Part shown: positions 27,973 through 35,745 of the stretch, one piece after another
Numbering within the stretch: position 1 is the first letter of the stretch
Layout of the letters: each line of letters begins with the position of its first letter
NCBI GenBank assembly: GCA_902790325.1
Contig: CADARP010000007.1
Location: 1 to 64,000 of the forward strand
Length of the DNA: 64,000 nt
DNA from: Oscillospiraceae bacterium
Lineage (GTDB): Bacteria > Bacillota > Clostridia > Oscillospirales > Acutalibacteraceae
Direction of reading: 5' to 3'
The notes under the pieces: generated by a model
The model's database searches: none
The model's input: only the letters and a program-made list of their open reading frames with translations
Told to the model about the DNA's origin: nothing
Made by a program: the position numbers and the translations under genes

Positions 27973-28260
27973 ATGGCGGCACAGGAGGAAAAGAAACTGC
28001 AGGCGCTGCCGCAGAATCTCGTGCTCGAGGACAGGGGACGTCTGTCGGTCACCGGCGTGTCGGACGTCGACAGCTTTGACGAGCGGACGGTCACGGTCTT
28101 TACGCAGCAGGGAGAACTGTCGATCCGCGGGGCGGATCTGCATGTCAATACCCTGAATGTGGAGACGGGCGAGCTGACCGTCGACGGGCGGATCGACGCG
28201 CTGATCTATGCGCAGGATCAGCCGAAAAGCGGCGGCTTCTTCGGACGCGTGTTTCGCTGA
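27973..28260 (+). CDS. yabP: Sporulation protein YabP
   Basis: 95 residues. The segments NLVLEDRGRLSVTGVSDVDSFDERTV and GELSIRGADLHVNTLNVETGEL match YabP, needed for spore assembly under sigma E in Bacillus. AAGGAG lies before the ATG. Its stop shares a base with the ATG of yabQ. Confidence 0.9.
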   Translation: MAAQEEKKLQALPQNLVLEDRGRLSVTGVSDVDSFDERTVTVFTQQGELSIRGADLHVNTLNVETGELTVDGRIDALIYAQDQPKSGGFFGRVFR

Positions 28261-28703
28261 TGGAGTATCTGCAAAGCATCCGCGCGCAGACAGCGGCGTT
28301 CCTCGGAACGGTGGGGTTCGGCTTTCTGCTGGGCGCGGCGTATGATCTGCTGCGCTTTGTGCGGCTGCTGACGCGATCGCGCCGCATCGCGGTGTGGGAC
28401 GTCGGCTTCGGCGCGTTTGCGGGCGCGGCGCTGTTTCTGTTTTCGCTGACATGCTGCGGCGGCAAGGTGCGCGTGCATCTGCTTGCCGCGGCATGCGCCG
28501 GATTCGCCGTCTGGTACTTTTTTGCGGGCGTGCCGCTGCGTGCGGCGTCGGACGGAGCTGTGCGCGCGCTGCACCGTGCCGCGGCGTGTGTGCGCCGGGC
28601 ATTTTCGCGCGTCGAAAAATACGCGGAACGCCTGCGGGAAAGACTGCGGCCGATCCCGGAAAAAGTGAAAAAAAGCTGCAAAAAAAATCGAAAACCCTCT
28701 TGA
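28260..28703 (+). CDS. yabQ: Spore cortex biosynthesis protein YabQ
   Basis: 147 residues. Several hydrophobic helices lie in the first half (about 12-35, 45-62, 70-92), followed by a very basic C-terminal tail. Size, topology and position after yabP fit YabQ, which sits in the forespore membrane and supports cortex formation. Primary sequence in this family is weakly conserved. Confidence 0.82.
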   Translation: MEYLQSIRAQTAAFLGTVGFGFLLGAAYDLLRFVRLLTRSRRIAVWDVGFGAFAGAALFLFSLTCCGGKVRVHLLAAACAGFAVWYFFAGVPLRAASDGAVRALHRAAACVRRAFSRVEKYAERLRERLRPIPEKVKKSCKKNRKPS

Positions 28704-28770
28704 AATCCGCCCGTGCCATGGTGTATAATGCAGAGGAATATCGGTACCTATTCTTTTTCAGACAGGACGG

Positions 28771-29082
28771 ATGATCGTGGCACGAAAGAAACCAAAGATC
28801 CATCGCAGCGTCAGCGTTGTTCTGGCCGTCGCGGCCTTTGCGCTGGTGTGTTATTTTTTCATTTCCTTTTTCGATCTGCGCGCGCAGGTCGCGGCCAAGC
28901 GCAGCGAGTACGAGTCGCTGCAGACGCAGGTCGCCAAGCAGGAAGAGAAGAACGATGAACTTTCGCAGATGCTCGAAAGCGGCGATCTCGACGCTTTCGT
29001 GGAGAAGCGGGCAAGAGATGAGGATCTCGGATATGCGTATCCGGACGAGCGTGTCTATTACGACATGAGCGCCGAGGATTGA
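28771..29082 (+). CDS. divIC: Septum formation initiator, DivIC/FtsB family
   Basis: 103 residues. A short basic N-terminus precedes one membrane helix (about 14-32), a coiled coil (about 35-66, LRAQVAAKRSEYESLQTQVA) and a C-terminal DLGYAYPDERVYYD segment. This is the standard DivIC layout, a divisome protein working with DivIB and FtsL. The usual yabP-yabQ-divIC-S1 gene order is kept. Confidence 0.88.
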   Translation: MIVARKKPKIHRSVSVVLAVAAFALVCYFFISFFDLRAQVAAKRSEYESLQTQVAKQEEKNDELSQMLESGDLDAFVEKRARDEDLGYAYPDERVYYDMSAED

Positions 29083-29127
29083 TGCCGGGGTGTCATAAAT
29101 CGGTTTCGGGGAGGATATTTTCTTTTT

Positions 29128-29598
29128 ATGCCGTGTGAGGTAGGAGCCATCGTAGAGGGCAAAGTCACGGGACTTACGGATTTCGGCGCGTTTGTGGAGC
29201 TTGAAGGCGGTTCCACGGGCATGGTTCACATTTCCGAAGTGTCCGCGTCTTATGTCAAAAACATCCGCGATCACCTGAAAGAGGGTCAATCCGTCAAGGT
29301 CAAGGTCATCAGCATCGACGAAAACGGGCGCATCAATCTGTCCATCAAAAAGGCCGAGGCGCCGCAGGGCGATCGGCAGCAGAGCCGGCCGCGGCCGGCC
29401 AGACCGCAGGGACAGCGCCGTCCGGCGTCGGCAGCCAACGTTTGGCAGGGGCAGAAGTCTGCGCCGACCGAGGGCCAGTCGTTTGAGGAGATGATGGCGC
29501 GCTTCAAGCAGGTCAGCGACGAAAAGATCACCGACCTCAAGCGCTCCGGCGATCCCCGCCACAGCGGTTATTCCAGACGCGGTTCCGGCAATCGTTGA
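29128..29598 (+). CDS. S1 RNA-binding domain protein (YabR-like)
   Basis: 156 residues. A single S1 domain (about 4-75) carries GAIVEGKVTGLTDFGAFVEL and GMVHISEVS. A low-complexity Arg/Gln/Pro-rich stretch and a short helical end follow. It sits directly after divIC, as YabR does in Bacillus. It is probably an RNA-binding protein associated with ribosomes or stress; no precise role is known. Confidence 0.88.
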   Translation: MPCEVGAIVEGKVTGLTDFGAFVELEGGSTGMVHISEVSASYVKNIRDHLKEGQSVKVKVISIDENGRINLSIKKAEAPQGDRQQSRPRPARPQGQRRPASAANVWQGQKSAPTEGQSFEEMMARFKQVSDEKITDLKRSGDPRHSGYSRRGSGNR

Positions 29599-29615
29599 AA
29601 CAAAGGGTGAGTAGT

Positions 29616-30260
29616 TTGAAATACGGAAGAGTTCTGACGGCGACGGCGATTTTCGCCTGTCTCGCCGTTTTTTTGTGCGCCTGCGGAAAGGATGCGGAAA
29701 GCGGCACGACGACCGACCCGTTCGTCTTTGAGACGTGGTCCGAGGCCGAGGTCTTCACCGTGCCTGCCGAGCCGGACAGCGAGCCCGTGCCGCAGGACGC
29801 GAAAGCGGACGGGGCCGAGGCAGAGAAAACGATCCTGCGCCGTATCGAGACGGCGCGCGCGGTCTACGGCATGTTCAGCGAGTCCAGACCCGAATTGGAC
29901 AAAGAGGACAGTGTTGAAGTCGAGGAAGGACTGCTTGCCTACCGTGTGGCAGACCCGCATTTCGACACGATGGCTAAGCTGGAAAAATATGTGCGCGGCT
30001 ACTTCTCCGAATCGATCACGAAGCAGCTTTTGTCCGCCGGGATCTTTTTGGAGTATGACGGCAAACTCTATGCGCTGGATGTGGGCATGCAGTCGCCCAA
30101 GCGGGGCGAGATGCACGTCAAAGTGACGGAAAAGACCGACACGTCCGCGCATTACGTCCTGACGGTCAAGGGCCCGGACGACACGGAAAAGACGTTCGAT
30201 TTTGAGTATGCCAAGCAGAAAGACGGCAAATGGGTGTTTACGCGCTTTCAGGGTTATTAA
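29616..30260 (+). CDS. Lipoprotein with IseA-like domain
   Basis: 214 residues. The signal sequence ends in a lipobox (FLCAC, cysteine near residue 23), followed by an acidic linker and a folded domain of about 130 residues containing MAKLEKYVRGYFSESITKQLL. This resembles the IseA (YoeB) family that inhibits cell-wall DL-endopeptidases; the match is by eye and moderate. The TTG start is chosen because AGGGTGAG lies 5 nt upstream. Confidence 0.6.
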   Translation: MKYGRVLTATAIFACLAVFLCACGKDAESGTTTDPFVFETWSEAEVFTVPAEPDSEPVPQDAKADGAEAEKTILRRIETARAVYGMFSESRPELDKEDSVEVEEGLLAYRVADPHFDTMAKLEKYVRGYFSESITKQLLSAGIFLEYDGKLYALDVGMQSPKRGEMHVKVTEKTDTSAHYVLTVKGPDDTEKTFDFEYAKQKDGKWVFTRFQGY

Positions 30261-30273
30261 GAAATCAGTCGGG

Positions 30274-30307
30274 ACTGCCGCCGAAAGCCGCGGCAGTTCT
30301 GTTTTTT
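30274..30307 (+). terminator. Terminator after the IseA-like gene
   Basis: ACTGCCGC / GCGGCAGT stem with an 8-nt loop, followed by TCTG and six T residues. The next gene begins about 15 bp later with its own ribosome site, so some read-through is needed unless another promoter exists. Confidence 0.82.
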
Positions 30308-30323
30308 ACAAAGGAGCGATACG

Positions 30324-31166
30324 ATGCGAGAAGTCCGGGTCAGTGAAGTGGAGCAGGCGGTCTGCGAGTTGTTTCAGCAGGCCAACCGCGTGCTTCCGAG
30401 CGATTTGACGGCATGCATCGCCTGCGCGTGCGAGACGGAGACGGACGAACTGCCGCGCGCGATCATGGGCGATATTTATGACAACCTTGCCGCGGCGGAA
30501 AAGCTGCATGTGCCGATCTGTCAGGATACCGGGATGGCGGTGCTGTTCTGCGATCTGGGACAGGACGTCCATCTCGTCGGCGGCGATTTCAACGAAGCGG
30601 TCAACCGCGGCGTTGCCCGCGCGTACAAGGACGGCTACCTGCGCCTGTCCGTCGTGGGCGATCCGCTGCGCCGCGTCAACACGGGCGACAATACGCCGGC
30701 GGTGATCCACCTGCGGCTCGTGCCCGGCGACAGGATCTCTCTGACAGCCGCACCGAAAGGTTTCGGCAGCGAGAATATGAGCGCGATGCGCATGTTCACG
30801 CCGTCCGCGACGATCGACGAGATCGAAGACTGGCTCGTCTCGGCTGTCCGCACGGCCGGCAGCAATCCATGTCCGCCGATGGTGCTGGGCGTGGGGATCG
30901 GCGGCGATTTCGAGCAGTGCGCGCTGCTGGCGAAACGTGCGCTCTGCCGTCCCGTCAGCGAAAAGAACGCCGATCCGTTCTATGCCGGGATGGAGGCGCG
31001 CCTTCTGCGGAAGGTCAACGCGCTGGACATCGGCCCGCAGGGATTCGGCGGCAAAACGACCGCGCTTTCCGTTGCGGTCGAGACCGCGCCGACGCACATT
31101 GCCGGCCTGCCGGTTGCGCTGAATGTCGGCTGCCATGTGACGCGGCATGCGCACAAGACGATCTGA
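30324..31166 (+). CDS. Class I fumarate hydratase, alpha subunit-like, without its partner
   Basis: 280 residues. It matches the N-terminal (alpha) half of two-subunit iron-sulfur hydro-lyases, which interconvert fumarate and malate or handle related acids such as tartrate. Cluster cysteines are visible in PICQDTGMA and SNPCPPMVLGVGIGG, with a third near GCHVTRH. In most Clostridia the beta-subunit gene follows directly; here the next gene is hpf and no beta subunit occurs in the window. AAGGAG lies upstream of the ATG. Confidence 0.88.
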   Translation: MREVRVSEVEQAVCELFQQANRVLPSDLTACIACACETETDELPRAIMGDIYDNLAAAEKLHVPICQDTGMAVLFCDLGQDVHLVGGDFNEAVNRGVARAYKDGYLRLSVVGDPLRRVNTGDNTPAVIHLRLVPGDRISLTAAPKGFGSENMSAMRMFTPSATIDEIEDWLVSAVRTAGSNPCPPMVLGVGIGGDFEQCALLAKRALCRPVSEKNADPFYAGMEARLLRKVNALDIGPQGFGGKTTALSVAVETAPTHIAGLPVALNVGCHVTRHAHKTI

Positions 31167-31211
31167 ACGTGACCGAATTGTGAAAAATGTTAAAATAATT
31201 CTGCGTTTCTC

Positions 31212-31240
31212 TTTACTTTTTGGGCATTATGTGCTATACT
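31212..31240 (+). promoter_or_regulatory. Promoter of hpf
   Basis: TTTACT (31212-31217), 17 bp, TATACT (31235-31240), 45 bp before the hpf start codon. Confidence 0.78.
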
Positions 31241-31285
31241 GAAAATGCTCCATAGGAGTTTATATAGAGTTAGGAGGATGTTGTT

Positions 31286-31819
31286 ATGAAGATCAACATT
31301 ACCGGAAGAAAATGCACACCGCGTGATTCCTTCAAAGAACATGCCGAGAAAAAGCTGTCCAAAGTCGCCCGTTTCTTTGACGACGACGCGGACGCCAAAG
31401 TCACGGCCACGGTGGAAAAGTCCTGCCAGATCGTGGAAGTCACGGTCGCCAGCCGCGGAATGATCTTCCGCGCAGAGGAAAGCGCACAGAACATGAACGA
31501 AGCGCTGGACGATTGCATCGACTCCATCATCCGTCAGATCCGCAGAAACAAGACCCGTTTGGAGAAGCGTCTGCGCACAGGCGATTTCGACGCCATCATC
31601 GCGGAAGCGGAAGCGGCTGTCGACGAGGAAGAGCCGTATGAGGTCGTGCGTACCAAGGCGGTCGTGCTCAAGCCCGAGAGCGTGGAAGAGGCGATCCTGC
31701 AGATGAATCTGCTCGGACACATGTTCTATATGTTCCGCAACGCCGAGACCGCGGAGATCAACGTTGTCTACAAGCGCAATGACGGCGGCTACGGCGTCCT
31801 TGTCCCCGAGGTCGAATAA
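31286..31819 (+). CDS. hpf: Ribosome hibernation promoting factor, long form
   Basis: 177 residues. The N-terminal RaiA/HPF domain (about 1-100, MKINITGRKCTPRDSFKEHAEKKL start) binds the 30S subunit. A linker and the C-terminal dimerisation domain (about 120-177, VRTKAVVLKPESVEEAILQM) pair 70S ribosomes into inactive 100S dimers. The length fits the long form typical of Firmicutes. AGGAGG lies before the ATG. Confidence 0.94.
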   Translation: MKINITGRKCTPRDSFKEHAEKKLSKVARFFDDDADAKVTATVEKSCQIVEVTVASRGMIFRAEESAQNMNEALDDCIDSIIRQIRRNKTRLEKRLRTGDFDAIIAEAEAAVDEEEPYEVVRTKAVVLKPESVEEAILQMNLLGHMFYMFRNAETAEINVVYKRNDGGYGVLVPEVE

Positions 31820-31831
31820 TCCATAATTCCC

Positions 31832-31862
31832 GCCCTGCGGTCTCTCTGCCGCAGGGCTTTTG
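31832..31862 (+). terminator. Terminator after hpf
   Basis: GCCCTGCGG / CCGCAGGGC stem with an 8-nt pyrimidine-rich loop and a T run, 12 bp after the stop codon. Confidence 0.88.
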
Positions 31863-31993
31863 TCATGCATCCCGTATTCCGTGCGTTCCGGCAGTCTGTC
31901 CGGCGCCGGATAAACACGCGCAGCCGATCCCGCGTCCGGAAAATGCCGGTATGCGATCCTTGCGCTTTTCATCATCACCGGTGGGGTATCTTT

Positions 31994-33109
31994 ATGTCAA
32001 ATGTTTGTTCCTATGTAGATAAATACGGGTTTCTCCCGTTCCATCAACTGCCGTTCGGCGCGGGGGACAATGTCGCGCTTTGCACGGTGATTTATATGCC
32101 GTTCGAGGAAGTGGTGAGCCCCGACTTCTCCGCGCAGCCGATGCCGTTTGCCGACGCGTGCCGGCAGCTTTTTGAGAAAAGGGGGGAGGAGCACAAACCT
32201 CTGGGCTTGTTCATTTCCAAAAACACGTCTGTCCTGATGATGGAAATGTGCAAAAGAAAACGCTATACCGACATGCGCGTCGCGGCGTGCAGGAGCTGTC
32301 TGGACGCCGAACCTTCCATGCAGTTTGCCGCCATGACGTTTCTTCTTCCGACGCAGAAGCTCGTCATCGTGTTCCGCGGAACGGACGACACCATGGAGGG
32401 CTGGGCAGAGGACATCGACATGATCAACAGTCCCGACGGCGTTCCGTCCTCCAAAGAATCCCTGTCGTATCTTCAGCACGCTGCCGAGCGCTTTCCGGGC
32501 GACATCATCCTGTGCGGCCATTCCAAGGGCGGGTACAACGCCCTCTATGCCGCGCTGCATGCCGATGCGTCGATCAAACAAAGGATCATCGCCGTTTACA
32601 ACAACGACGGCCCCGGATTCTCCGACGACAGCTTTCTGCACAGCGACGCATACAAAGAGCTTCTGGGGAAATATCACCACTTTATCCCGCAGTCGTCCTT
32701 TTTCGGCATGATGCTCGATCACGACGACGACTATCAGATCGTGAAAAGCAGCAAGCCTTTCGGCGCGCTTCAGCACGATCTGCTGACCTGGAAGTTTGAC
32801 GGAAACCGACTGATGCGGGCGAAGAAGAAAACGCCCGAAAGCCGCTTTAACCACGCGTTCTTCCACGCGCTGAAAGAAGAAGTCACGGACGACGAAGTCG
32901 CCGCCGTGGACGAAGCGGCGCGCACATTGATGGAACACGCCGACAGCACCAGGCTGATCGATCTGAAAAACGACGTTGCCGGGTCTTTAAAGAATACGAC
33001 CGACGCCGTCAAGTCCATGGACAAAGATACGAAAAAGACGATCAAAACGGTCGTGAAGAAGTCGTTTGCCGCAGCGAAGAAAGCGATCAAAGATAAACCT
33101 GAAAACTGA
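31994..33109 (+). CDS. Mbeg1-like (DUF2974) alpha/beta hydrolase
   Basis: 371 residues. Lipase-like features are FRGTDDTMEGWAEDIDM and the nucleophile elbow CGHSKGGYNA (about residue 174). The following VYNNDGPGF segment is typical of the Mbeg1-like family. A Lys-rich C-terminal tail of about 60 residues ends the protein. The start chosen is the ATG after GGTGGGGT; a long in-frame extension upstream overlaps the hpf terminator and is unlikely. The substrate is unknown. Confidence 0.8.
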   Translation: MSNVCSYVDKYGFLPFHQLPFGAGDNVALCTVIYMPFEEVVSPDFSAQPMPFADACRQLFEKRGEEHKPLGLFISKNTSVLMMEMCKRKRYTDMRVAACRSCLDAEPSMQFAAMTFLLPTQKLVIVFRGTDDTMEGWAEDIDMINSPDGVPSSKESLSYLQHAAERFPGDIILCGHSKGGYNALYAALHADASIKQRIIAVYNNDGPGFSDDSFLHSDAYKELLGKYHHFIPQSSFFGMMLDHDDDYQIVKSSKPFGALQHDLLTWKFDGNRLMRAKKKTPESRFNHAFFHALKEEVTDDEVAAVDEAARTLMEHADSTRLIDLKNDVAGSLKNTTDAVKSMDKDTKKTIKTVVKKSFAAAKKAIKDKPEN

Positions 33110-33133
33110 TTAAACAGAAAGAGAGGCGTTTGC

Positions 33134-34348
33134 ATGCAAATCTACGAATCGTACTGCCGCGGGTACCAGGCGGTTTTCCGCGTGGCGACCAAGTTTCTCG
33201 ACTGGTCCGAGCCGATCCTGCTCAAGGGCGCGGGCAGCGTGAAACAACTGGCGGAAACCGTCAAAAAGAACGGCCACGACAGTGTGCTGGTCGTGACGGA
33301 CAAGGGGCTGATGGGGCTGCATCTGTTGGACGGTCTGTTTGCGGAACTGGAGAAGTGCGGCATCCGGTATACCGTCTATGACGGCGTACAGCCGAATCCG
33401 ACCATTCCCAACATCGAGGAAGCCAAGACAATGTACGAAAAGAACGGCTGCAAAGCGGTGATCGCGTTCGGCGGCGGTTCGCCTATGGACTGCGCCAAGG
33501 TTGCGGCGGCGCGTGTCCGCTGCCCGAACAAGCCCGTGCGCAAAATGCGCGGCACCTTCAAAATCATCAAGAAACTGCCGACGCTCTACGCCGTGCCGAC
33601 CACGGCGGGCACCGGTTCCGAAACAACGATCACAGCCATCGTCTCCGATCCCGAAACGCATGAAAAATACGGCGTGCACGATCCCGTCCTGCGTCCGGCT
33701 TACGCGGTCCTCGACGCGGAATTGACGGTCGGTCTGCCGCCGCACATTACTGCAACGACCGGACTGGACGCGCTCACGCACGCGGTCGAAGCATACATCG
33801 GACAGAGCAACACAAAACGCACCGCGGCCGAGGCGCGCAAGGCGACGCGCATGATCTTCGACAACCTCGAAACGGCGTACCGCGACGGGCAGAATATCCG
33901 CGCGCGAGAGAATATGCTTGAAGCGTCGTATCATGCGGGCATCGCGTTCCGACAGGCGTACGTCGGCTACATCCATGCCATTGCGCACAACGTCGGCGGA
34001 ATGTACGGCACGCCGCACGGTCTGGCGAACGCGATCATTATGCCGTATGTGCTCGACTGGTACGGGGAGAGTGCGCACAAGCGTCTGGCGGAGCTGGCGG
34101 ACGTCGCGGGCATCGTGACGACCGAAACGACCGACGCGCAGAAGGCGCAGCTGCTCATCAGCCGGATCCGCGGATTCAACCGCGACATGAACATACCCGA
34201 ACACATCGACGCCATCCGCGAGCAGGACGTCGAGACGATCGCCGCGCGTGCGCTGTTTGAGGGCAATCCGCTCTATCCGGTGCCGAAGATCATGAACAAA
34301 GCGCAGTGCGTCGCGCTCATCCGCAAGATCGGCGGTCTGGACGGCTGA
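33134..34348 (+). CDS. Iron-containing alcohol dehydrogenase
   Basis: 404 residues. It is a group III dehydrogenase that interconverts aldehydes and alcohols with NAD(P). The nucleotide-binding motif GGGSPMDCAKV is near residue 116. Metal ligands lie in TTGLDALTHAVEAY and in the HAIAHNVGGMYGTPHGLANA segment. It is transcribed toward the minus-strand aminotransferase/kinase/aldolase cluster and shares a terminator with it, which suggests but does not prove a link in aldehyde handling. Confidence 0.92.
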   Translation: MQIYESYCRGYQAVFRVATKFLDWSEPILLKGAGSVKQLAETVKKNGHDSVLVVTDKGLMGLHLLDGLFAELEKCGIRYTVYDGVQPNPTIPNIEEAKTMYEKNGCKAVIAFGGGSPMDCAKVAAARVRCPNKPVRKMRGTFKIIKKLPTLYAVPTTAGTGSETTITAIVSDPETHEKYGVHDPVLRPAYAVLDAELTVGLPPHITATTGLDALTHAVEAYIGQSNTKRTAAEARKATRMIFDNLETAYRDGQNIRARENMLEASYHAGIAFRQAYVGYIHAIAHNVGGMYGTPHGLANAIIMPYVLDWYGESAHKRLAELADVAGIVTTETTDAQKAQLLISRIRGFNRDMNIPEHIDAIREQDVETIAARALFEGNPLYPVPKIMNKAQCVALIRKIGGLDG

Positions 34349-34385
34349 CGCCGCTGCCGCGAACTGTCTGCCCAAAAAGAATCAA

Positions 34386-34418
34386 ACCCGTTCCCCCGGT
34401 CGGGAACGGGTCGTTTTT
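34386..34418. terminator. Bidirectional terminator between the dehydrogenase and aldolase genes
   Basis: ACCCGTTCCC / GGGAACGGGT, a 10-bp perfect stem with a 6-nt loop and a T run on the plus side. It serves convergent genes ending at 34348 and 34470. Confidence 0.85.
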
Positions 34419-34469
34419 ATGCGCTTTTGCCTGTGATGCTCTGCCGTGCGGGAACGGTCCGGCACGGGA

Positions 34470-35120
34470 TCAGGACTTGCTTTTGACGAAGAGATCAAAC
34501 AGCAAGTCGTCGGTATACTCGGTCTTGCCGGTTTTCTCGAGCGTCATTCTGCGGATGTATTCGTACACATTCTTTTCGAGAACACGCAGCACATTGAACG
34601 CTTCGTCCATGGTCCTGCCGACGCAGAACACGCCGTGGTTTGCCATAAAGCAGGCGTTCCTGCCCCGGATCGCCGCGACGGTGCCCTCCTTGAGCTTTTT
34701 GGTTCCGGGAAGTCCGTATGCGCCGACCGCGACGTCTCCGCCCATGACTTCCTTCAGCTCGTCCGAGAACGCGGGCAGAGGCATCCGGCACGACGCCATG
34801 ATCGTGGCAAAGACGGGATGCGAATGAATGCAGGCGTTGATTTCCGGCCGCGACGCCAGAACCGCCGCATGGATCTTGCGCTCCGACGTCGGCTTCTTTC
34901 CGTCCGACCAGACCGAAGGATCGCTGATCTGCACGATGGGCATGTCCTCCGGCGTCAGATGGTTGTAGTCCAGACCGGTCGGCGTCACAAGCATATGATC
35001 TTCGTCCAGACGGGCGGAGATATTGCCCCACGTGCCCTGCACGAGGTTCTCTTCGAGCAGCCGGACGCCGCTGTCCTTGACAAGCTGCCGCAGCTCGTTT
35101 TCTTTGTTCTTATCCCACAT
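34470..35120 (-). CDS. Class II aldolase family protein, canonical metal site
   Basis: 216 residues. It is like fuculose- or rhamnulose-phosphate aldolases and ribulose-phosphate 4-epimerases. The zinc site is complete: HSHP (about 99-102) and the third histidine in ANHGVFCVGRTM (about 160). The usual acidic residue lies in KPTSERKIHA. It probably cleaves a phosphorylated ketose to dihydroxyacetone phosphate and an aldehyde; the exact substrate is not readable. It shares one base with the upstream paralogue's stop (TAATG). Confidence 0.85.
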   Translation of the reverse strand: MWDKNKENELRQLVKDSGVRLLEENLVQGTWGNISARLDEDHMLVTPTGLDYNHLTPEDMPIVQISDPSVWSDGKKPTSERKIHAAVLASRPEINACIHSHPVFATIMASCRMPLPAFSDELKEVMGGDVAVGAYGLPGTKKLKEGTVAAIRGRNACFMANHGVFCVGRTMDEAFNVLRVLEKNVYEYIRRMTLEKTGKTEYTDDLLFDLFVKSKS

Positions 35121-35743
35121 TACGAGTTGCCCTCCTCGCTCTGCAAATTCTCCTGGTTCTTTTTGCTGTATTTCATTTTGTAGATCACGTTCATCAGTAT
35201 GGCCTCAAAGAAATTGATCAGGACATTCTTTTTCAGCGCAGCGGATGCGACGAAGCAGTGCGCCGCTTTGTCCAGCACGAGCACGCAGGTGTACGCTTCG
35301 TTCAGCGTTCTTCCGGTGGTCACGCAGCCGTCGGACGAGACAAGCGTCGAATTGCGCTTCTTGAGATTCCGGACGATTGCCTTGGCGGTGTTTTTGCACG
35401 TTTTGCAGTTTCGGCCGACGATCTGTGTCATGTCGTCCGTGACTGCCGGGATCGTTGCGCCGCACCGTGCGATCGGCGCGACCCATGCCGGATGGCAGTG
35501 GCACACGGCGGAAACGTCTTTTTTTGCCGCATAGATCCGCGCGTGCAGCGCGTACTCGCCCTCGGCGTCGCTGAGCTTGATTTTCAGGACGTCGTTTTCG
35601 GTCAGATCTTCGAGACGCACATCTTTGTCGGACGCAAACATCTCTGCGCCGGATTTGACGCTGATGCAGTCGCCGCTGCCGGCGACGTTCTGTTTCGCCA
35701 GCTCCTTCGCGTATTCGAGGATCAGCTCTGTGCTTTTATTCAT
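35120..35743 (-). CDS. Class II aldolase-like protein with altered zinc site
   Basis: 207 residues. It is a diverged paralogue of the neighbour. CHCHP keeps the first two zinc ligands and EGEYALHARIY keeps the acidic region. At the position of the third histidine (canonical NHG) it has SSDGCVTTGRTL, so the ligand appears to be Asp or missing. The C-terminus has a hydrophobic stretch and a basic end. It could be a partner subunit, an inactive regulator or an aldolase with changed chemistry. It lies between the kinase (2 bp) and the canonical aldolase (1-bp overlap). Confidence 0.75.
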   Translation of the reverse strand: MNKSTELILEYAKELAKQNVAGSGDCISVKSGAEMFASDKDVRLEDLTENDVLKIKLSDAEGEYALHARIYAAKKDVSAVCHCHPAWVAPIARCGATIPAVTDDMTQIVGRNCKTCKNTAKAIVRNLKKRNSTLVSSDGCVTTGRTLNEAYTCVLVLDKAAHCFVASAALKKNVLINFFEAILMNVIYKMKYSKKNQENLQSEEGNS

Positions 35744-35745
35744 GT

